Source: Thermoproteota archaeon (GTDB lineage Archaea > Thermoproteota > Methanomethylicia > Culexarchaeales > Culexmicrobiaceae). From it: a stretch of DNA of 9,716 nt. Numbering within the stretch: the first letter of the stretch is position 1; each line of letters opens with the position of its first letter. Location: NCBI GenBank assembly GCA_003650625.1, contig QMQW01000008.1:1-9716 (forward strand), in the 5' to 3' direction. The translations under genes and the position numbers were made by a program. The notes beneath the pieces are model-generated. The model was not told the origin of the DNA. It worked only from the letters and a program-made list of their open reading frames with translations, and searched no databases. Positions 5,925-9,716 of the stretch are shown piece after piece.

Positions 5925-6413
5925 TCAGATTTCAAGCTCCTCAAGAGAATGAGACTTAGTAGCCCTCACAACATTGACATCGAGAGCGATTTCATCAAGA
6001 GAAGCGTATTTCCAGCAACAACCCTCCTTCCAAACATATATGACCTTGCCCGGAAACCTCTTGTAGTTAAGATACTCCCTAATGTTGTTGCCCCTCCAAG
6101 GAGGTCCATGCGGCTTCACTTCAACGAAATACGTTGCTCTCTCGGATGACACAACTAGGTCCACAAGAGTATTCCGGAAGAAGACAACCATGCACTTAGC
6201 TCCACGCTCCTCTAGAAGCTGCTTAACCTCATAGACAGCTATGGTGTGAAGAGCATCTTGGTAGAGCTTCCCGAGGAAGTCTATAACGAACTCGTGGGCA
6301 TACCTAGTGCCGGCAACCTCGATTACATTGACAAGAAGCTTGATGAAAGAGTCACGGACAAGCCAATCAGACTTGGTAGCAGCCCTAGCAACCTCAAGGG
6401 AGGTCTCTACCAT
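5925..6413 (-). CDS. Small PD-(D/E)XK nuclease-like protein
   Basis: A 162-aa protein with the core of the restriction-endonuclease-like fold. A helix with acidic residues (YEVKQLLEERG, about 61-71) precedes a strand, then TLVDLVV with Asp85, then YFVEVKPHG with Glu98 and Lys100, the D...ExK metal site. A helix-strand pair follows (IREYLNYKRFPGKVIYVWKEG), as in Mrr, Holliday-junction resolvase and transposon nuclease relatives. The N-terminal 50 residues are helical and specific to this protein. It would cut or bind DNA or RNA with Mg2+; substrate and strand preference cannot be read from the sequence. The start overlaps the stop of the VWA gene (ATGGTAG) and has GGGAGG 4 nt upstream, so the two are translationally coupled. 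Its function is probably tied to the MoxR-VWA module. Confidence 0.65.
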   Translation of the reverse strand: MVETSLEVARAATKSDWLVRDSFIKLLVNVIEVAGTRYAHEFVIDFLGKLYQDALHTIAVYEVKQLLEERGAKCMVVFFRNTLVDLVVSSERATYFVEVKPHGPPWRGNNIREYLNYKRFPGKVIYVWKEGCCWKYASLDEIALDVNVVRATKSHSLEELEI

Positions 6414-8026
6414 TGAGCCTCCCTCAAAGCCTCCTCCGTAAATCTTTCTCCCGGATGAACTATGTATACCTTCGCTTCCACATTCTTAAGTAGCTCCTCT
6501 GCAACATAAGAACCGCCGGATGTAATCCAGAAGACAACCGTTTTGCCGTACTTCGCAAGCTCATTCATAAGCCTCATGGTGTAGCGAACTTCACCAGTCT
6601 CAGCATCAGTTATTATGAAGGTAGTTGCCCTGCCAACCTTAGCTGCATACTCAACAGCATATTCAAGTGCCCTCGGCAAGATGGTCCCACCAGTAGCGAG
6701 AACCGCTGCAATAGCCTTCTCATATACATCATACTCTCTACCCGGTGGCAATGCAAGTGCTCTACCATTGAAGAATATTAGGAGTACCTCATCACCACGC
6801 TTCCTAGCCTCTTGCAATATGCTAAACGCTGCTTCTTTGGCTCTCTCAAGCTTCAACCCAGCCATAGAGCCGGATACATCAACAACAATGATTACCGAAC
6901 CTCCTTTACCACCCTCGATAGGCTCTTCCTTGGTGCTGAATTTCAGCGAGAATATTGGTGGTAGGACCTCTCCGTAAATCCTCATTGTTTCCTCAACTCT
7001 CAATTCGTATGGTAGGTCACCGAGAGTCCATTGTTCTAGTTCTTCAACCTTTGTCCCGGAAGCACCTACTTTTTCGAGAGCTTCAACGTACCTAGAGTAG
7101 AGCGATAGCCGTGCTGCCTCTATTATCACATCGCTGTCCATGAACATGATTTCTCCGGTGTAGCCAATACCTAGCTGCATTAGGAATGCCGGTCTGTTGG
7201 TTGGCTTACATAGGTTCTTGTCATGGCACTGAGTAACCTTCTTAACTAGAAGAGCAATCATGTGGCTAAGCCATTGCGGGTCCCTAACCGGGTTCTTCTT
7301 ATCGTTTTGAACCATGAACTCCGGAGCCGGTATCATAGGTCCTAGTCTCGATAGGTTGGGGACACCACCATGACTCTTAATCTTCTCATCAAAGCTATGC
7401 CTATACATAATGTGGAATAGGTCCTTCAACAACTCTGCAAGCTGCTCAATCTTGCCTTCCAATGATGCATTGGATTTGAGAATCCCAAGAGTCTTCTTAG
7501 CCTTCTCAACAACCATATCGGGCTTAATGCTATACTTCCTAGCTCTCTCAATGAAGTCCGGTGTCTTTATCTTTAGGTCCTCAGCCATGAGCTGGTAGAC
7601 AGCTAGCATATACCAGAACCTCGGGTCCTTACCACGATAGTTGTTGGCTGCTACAACAATCCTCTCGTAATATTCTTGACCAAACTTCTTCATCATTTCG
7701 TAGTCAACGATTAAATCAGCAACAACATTTGCAAAGGTCTCGGTATCAGTAACACCTTTGCGAGCTGCAATAATCATCGTTAGCTTTTCCCAGTCGGGTT
7801 TACCCGGGAATACAACCCTATGACCAACTTCATGCCTAAGAACTTGCTTCACTATGTTAGCCGGGTACTTCTCAAGATAGAATATTGGGAGCTGGACCAA
7901 GCCCCAAGTAAAGCTTGCCGGCTCATTAGACTTGACTATCTTGAAGTCTAGGAGAACCCCAAATTCCTTGAGAACCTCAGTGAAGAGCTGCTCAGCCTCT
8001 TGAGGTGTGACTTGCAGCTTAGACAT
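6407..8026 (-). CDS. VWA-domain protein with HEXXH metallopeptidase-like N-terminus
   Basis: A 539-aa protein starting at the ATG at 8026 (MSKLQVTPQE). An in-frame ATG at 8056 is rejected because it lies upstream of the likely transcription start and would run through the operator-like site; AGGGGA precedes 8026. Residues about 1-130 hold a zincin-type site, LRHEVGHR (His65, Glu66, His69), followed by FANVVADLIVDYEM (about 98-111), whose Asp residues are third-ligand candidates, a layout like the DUF2201/COG3864 metallopeptidase-VWA family. A helical linker spans about 135-340. The VWA domain (about 376-525) has a complete MIDAS: DVSGSM (383-388), Thr in TGGT (445-448) and Asp474 in ITDAETG. 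Such proteins work with MoxR AAA+ ATPases as substrate adaptors, and a MoxR gene lies two genes upstream. Proteolytic activity is possible but unproven. No signal peptide, so cytosolic. Confidence 0.85.
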   Translation of the reverse strand: MSKLQVTPQEAEQLFTEVLKEFGVLLDFKIVKSNEPASFTWGLVQLPIFYLEKYPANIVKQVLRHEVGHRVVFPGKPDWEKLTMIIAARKGVTDTETFANVVADLIVDYEMMKKFGQEYYERIVVAANNYRGKDPRFWYMLAVYQLMAEDLKIKTPDFIERARKYSIKPDMVVEKAKKTLGILKSNASLEGKIEQLAELLKDLFHIMYRHSFDEKIKSHGGVPNLSRLGPMIPAPEFMVQNDKKNPVRDPQWLSHMIALLVKKVTQCHDKNLCKPTNRPAFLMQLGIGYTGEIMFMDSDVIIEAARLSLYSRYVEALEKVGASGTKVEELEQWTLGDLPYELRVEETMRIYGEVLPPIFSLKFSTKEEPIEGGKGGSVIIVVDVSGSMAGLKLERAKEAAFSILQEARKRGDEVLLIFFNGRALALPPGREYDVYEKAIAAVLATGGTILPRALEYAVEYAAKVGRATTFIITDAETGEVRYTMRLMNELAKYGKTVVFWITSGGSYVAEELLKNVEAKVYIVHPGERFTEEALREAQW

Positions 8027-8038
8027 TTGCAGTCCCCT

Positions 8039-8054
8039 AGTTATATGTGTAACC
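8039..8054 (-). promoter_or_regulatory. Operator-like 16-bp site in the VWA gene promoter
   Basis: AGTTATATGTGTAACC on the plus strand, a near-palindrome sharing GTGTAACC with the copies at 199-214 and 9683-9698. It lies between the TATA box (8061-8070) and the start codon (8026) of the VWA gene, where a bound repressor would block polymerase. It is a single copy here; no second copy is found 19 bp to either side. Confidence 0.55.
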
Positions 8055-8060
8055 ACAGAA

Positions 8061-8070
8061 ATTTAAAAAC
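8061..8070 (-). promoter_or_regulatory. TATA box of the VWA-nuclease operon
   Basis: On the minus strand this reads GTTTTTAAAT, about 39 nt upstream of the ATG at 8026, in the only real gap (55 bp) of the right-hand gene block. Transcription would start near 8036-8040. The VWA and nuclease genes can thus be expressed apart from the ATPase gene as well as by read-through. Confidence 0.5.
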
Positions 8071-8081
8071 ATTTTGTCAAA

Positions 8082-8390
8082 TCAGAGCCTCTTAGCAGCG
8101 TACCAGATAATCACTTCGACAATGAAGACTAGCAGCGATAGCACAAACGCTACCTTTAGCATGCCGAATATAGCATCGAGGATATCGAAGCCTTGCTCAA
8201 TGAACCTCGATGCATTTAGACCGAAAGTAGTGTTAAAGGCTCCACACTCTTCGAGAGTCTTGTTAATCTCGGTATGAAGCTTATCCGTTTGCTGCTCGGC
8301 AGTGTTAAGGAATGCAAAGAATATGAGGCTAAAGACAATGCATACTGCTAGCAGCAGTATACCGAGGCTAACCCAGAAAGCCTTGCTCAT
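8082..8390 (-). CDS. Two-span membrane protein between MoxR and VWA genes
   Basis: A 102-aa protein with membrane segments at about 6-28 and 74-97 and a short basic C-terminus (AAKRL). The loop between them (about 30-72) carries three N-glycosylation sequons (Asn43, Asn53, Asn59) and Cys49, which places the loop outside and both termini inside the cell. Its ATG overlaps the TGA of the MoxR-like ATPase (ATGA), with GGAGGTG 8 nt upstream, so it is translated together with the ATPase. Tight coupling suggests it anchors the ATPase, or the ATPase-VWA complex, at the membrane. No family is recognised. Confidence 0.7.
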   Translation of the reverse strand: MSKAFWVSLGILLLAVCIVFSLIFFAFLNTAEQQTDKLHTEINKTLEECGAFNTTFGLNASRFIEQGFDILDAIFGMLKVAFVLSLLVFIVEVIIWYAAKRL

Positions 8391-9682
8391 TGGGCTTCAC
8401 CTCCAACGCTCGCTAAGAGCTTCTCGAATCCATTGTGTGGCTGCTCTGTCTCCTCCTTGAGTTTTCTATATAGCTTTAAGACCACTACATCTCTTTCGGC
8501 TAGCTGCTCTAGCTCCTTCTTCGCATTCTCATCACCGTTGAGAGCTGCTAGGTATGCTTTGATTGCCTTTATCCAGATGTCCTTCTTGACCTTGATAGCC
8601 TTCTCAATGACTTCTTTTTTCACAAACTCAATCTTGTTGGGGTAAGCCGATTCGATTTCGGGTCTTAAGACTAGTCTATGGTTTAAGGTGTATGGCAGCA
8701 CGAATAATACATCTTCGAGCTGAACCATCGGTCTGCCGTATAACCATGCACGGGCTTTAGCAAACTTTATTGTTGACTCAGCCCAACGAGTACCCCATAT
8801 TTCACGGACCTTGAAGCACAGCTCTCCCTTGTAGGGGCATTGGTCACATGGCAGCCTAAACCTTGGCTCTGTAACGCTTCTATCCACATGAGCACATGTG
8901 AAGCTGCCGGCAATCAGTGCTAGGAACAGCGTTATGGCTTCTGGGACAATGACCTTGTCTACATCATCCCAAATCTCCATCATCTCCTTGGATGATAGCA
9001 GCTCTGGGAGAGCATCAACGATTCTTGGTGTATGTGTCTTGACATACTTAGAGGTTAGCAGCTCATAGGTCTCGGTAATATCGAGGACACGTATGTATAA
9101 GTGAGCATCTATACGGTCCCAAAGGGCTTTGGGAATCTCGTGACTGCTAACATCATGCGGGTTCCTATCTGCAAAGGCTATGAATGGCTTGGACTTGAAG
9201 ACTCTACCACGATACTCAACCTCTTTCTCAGCAAAGAGGCTCAGCAAAGCATTGTATAATCGTGGATTGCCCCTTTGAAGCTCATTGAAGAACTTGAATG
9301 GTGAAGTCACTATCGGTCTAGGCTCAACCTTCTCAATGCCTTGCCTAAGAGCTGCAATGTCAACATATAGCAAGATGTCGAATTCGGTAAGGGTATCCCT
9401 AATTCTAGCAATGGGCTTAACATCTTGCTTGTAGATATCCTTGAAGAACACCTTCATTACTGATTCAATGAATGTTGACTTACCAACACCGTAGGTACCG
9501 GATAACAGCACTACGGAGTTCTTTGCTAGAAGAGCAATGCTTAACATCTCCTTGGTTTCCGGGTCTGCCCGCCACCATGCGAAGATGTTCTTCAATCCAG
9601 CTAGAAAGATGGACCTATACTTAAAAGTAGGAAGGTTTTGGGTTTGGGGAGTTTGGGTTTGAGCCGGTGCCCGAGCCGTCAT
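8387..9682 (-). CDS. MoxR-like AAA+ ATPase with four-Cys insert
   Basis: A 431-aa ATPase of the MoxR group, chaperone-like motors that remodel protein complexes with a VWA partner. After a Gln/Thr/Pro-rich N-terminus come Walker A GTYGVGKS (62-69), a Walker B region FFNELQRGNP (131-140) aligning with the MoxR pattern LADEINRAPP, sensor 1 FADRNP (170-175), an arginine-finger region ALWDRIDAHLYI (186-197), and a lid with GTRWAESTIKFAKARAWLYGR (start 297) ending LPYTLNHRL, matching the MoxR sensor-2 and C-terminal motifs. Two oddities: the usual Walker B Asp is Asn133, and the lid holds four cysteines (263, 279, 282, 289) that could bind Zn or an Fe-S cluster. At 431 aa it exceeds typical MoxR proteins (about 320-350). 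The ATG is preceded by AGGTG 7 nt away, itself inside an operator-like site. Confidence 0.88.
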   Translation of the reverse strand: MTARAPAQTQTPQTQNLPTFKYRSIFLAGLKNIFAWWRADPETKEMLSIALLAKNSVVLLSGTYGVGKSTFIESVMKVFFKDIYKQDVKPIARIRDTLTEFDILLYVDIAALRQGIEKVEPRPIVTSPFKFFNELQRGNPRLYNALLSLFAEKEVEYRGRVFKSKPFIAFADRNPHDVSSHEIPKALWDRIDAHLYIRVLDITETYELLTSKYVKTHTPRIVDALPELLSSKEMMEIWDDVDKVIVPEAITLFLALIAGSFTCAHVDRSVTEPRFRLPCDQCPYKGELCFKVREIWGTRWAESTIKFAKARAWLYGRPMVQLEDVLFVLPYTLNHRLVLRPEIESAYPNKIEFVKKEVIEKAIKVKKDIWIKAIKAYLAALNGDENAKKELEQLAERDVVVLKLYRKLKEETEQPHNGFEKLLASVGGEAQ

Positions 9683-9716
9683 GGTTACACACCTAACCTC
9701 CAGTTACACGTATAAC
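9683..9716 (-). promoter_or_regulatory. Tandem operator-like sites overlapping the MoxR gene ribosome site
   Basis: Read on the minus strand, the site next to the start is GGTTAGGTGTGTAACC (9683-9698), ending one base before the ATG. The second begins 19 bp further upstream and reads GTTATACGTGTAACT (9702-9716), cut by the window edge after 15 of 16 bases. Motif and 19-bp spacing equal those of the pair at 180-214. The near site contains the ribosome site AGGTG, so a bound protein, or folding of the transcript, could block translation as well as transcription. The TATA box must lie beyond the window. Confidence 0.6.

Noticed and set aside
8027..8056. Ten-residue N-terminal extension of the VWA protein from an ATG at 8056
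   Set aside because: The extension would be encoded by the operator-like site and lie upstream of the expected transcription start; the ATG at 8026 has a better ribosome site.
1..9716. Possibility that the window is a complete circular replicon because motif copies occur at both ends
   Set aside because: Joining the ends gives no clear TATA box for the ATPase gene, and a reading frame is open at the left edge, so closure is not supported by the sequence.
1..9716. CRISPR arrays, tRNA or rRNA genes, insertion-sequence ends
   Set aside because: No regularly spaced repeats, cloverleaf-type sequence, ribosomal sequence or paired terminal repeats with a transposase were seen.

Overview
The window looks like part of a mobile or otherwise accessory element of a hyperthermophilic archaeon, most likely a crenarchaeote. 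Promoters are archaeal (T/A-rich TATA boxes about 25-45 nt upstream of starts, no -35/-10 pairs). Terminators are plain T-runs without hairpins. Genes are packed with ATGA or ATGGTAG overlaps and GGTGA/GGAGG ribosome sites, several starts are GTG or TTG, and the proteins are rich in Lys, Arg, Glu, Ile and Val with AGA/AGG Arg and ATA Ile codons. There are no housekeeping genes, tRNA, rRNA, CRISPR array or recognisable replication protein. A serine recombinase, many unrecognised small proteins and several small membrane proteins fit a plasmid, provirus or integrated element. Host and replicon type are inferences.

Left part (1-1487, + strand): the tail of a partial gene and a T-rich terminator are followed by about 250 bp of noncoding DNA. 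This DNA carries two tandem 16-bp semi-palindromes and an inverted repeat around a TATA box. An operon then encodes a small serine recombinase, an unknown 103-aa protein and a single-span 62-aa membrane protein.

Middle part (1470-5850): an unknown 147-aa protein lies on the minus strand. Divergent from it is a two-gene + operon: a secreted, heavily N-glycosylation-prone surface protein with a C-terminal membrane anchor, and a 113-aa multi-span membrane protein. Facing this is a minus-strand operon of a four-span membrane protein followed by three unknown soluble proteins. These three and the 147-aa protein share a faint N-terminal pattern and may be diverged relatives.

Right part (5925-9716, minus strand): the most interesting section encodes, in order, a MoxR-like AAA+ ATPase with a four-cysteine insert and an altered Walker B motif, a two-span membrane protein, a 539-aa protein joining an HEXXH metallopeptidase-like domain to a VWA domain with an intact MIDAS, and a small PD-(D/E)XK nuclease-like protein. 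MoxR/VWA pairs usually act as chaperone-like remodelling machines. Here the pair is joined to a membrane anchor candidate, a protease-like fold and a nuclease-like fold.

A 16-bp motif, approximately GGTTAYRBGTGTAACC, occurs as a tandem pair with 19-bp spacing upstream of the recombinase operon, as a second pair with the same 19-bp spacing immediately before the ATPase start, and singly between the TATA box and start of the VWA gene. A weaker copy lies in the promoter of the 149-aa membrane protein. This suggests one unseen regulator coordinating the recombinase end and the MoxR-VWA end.
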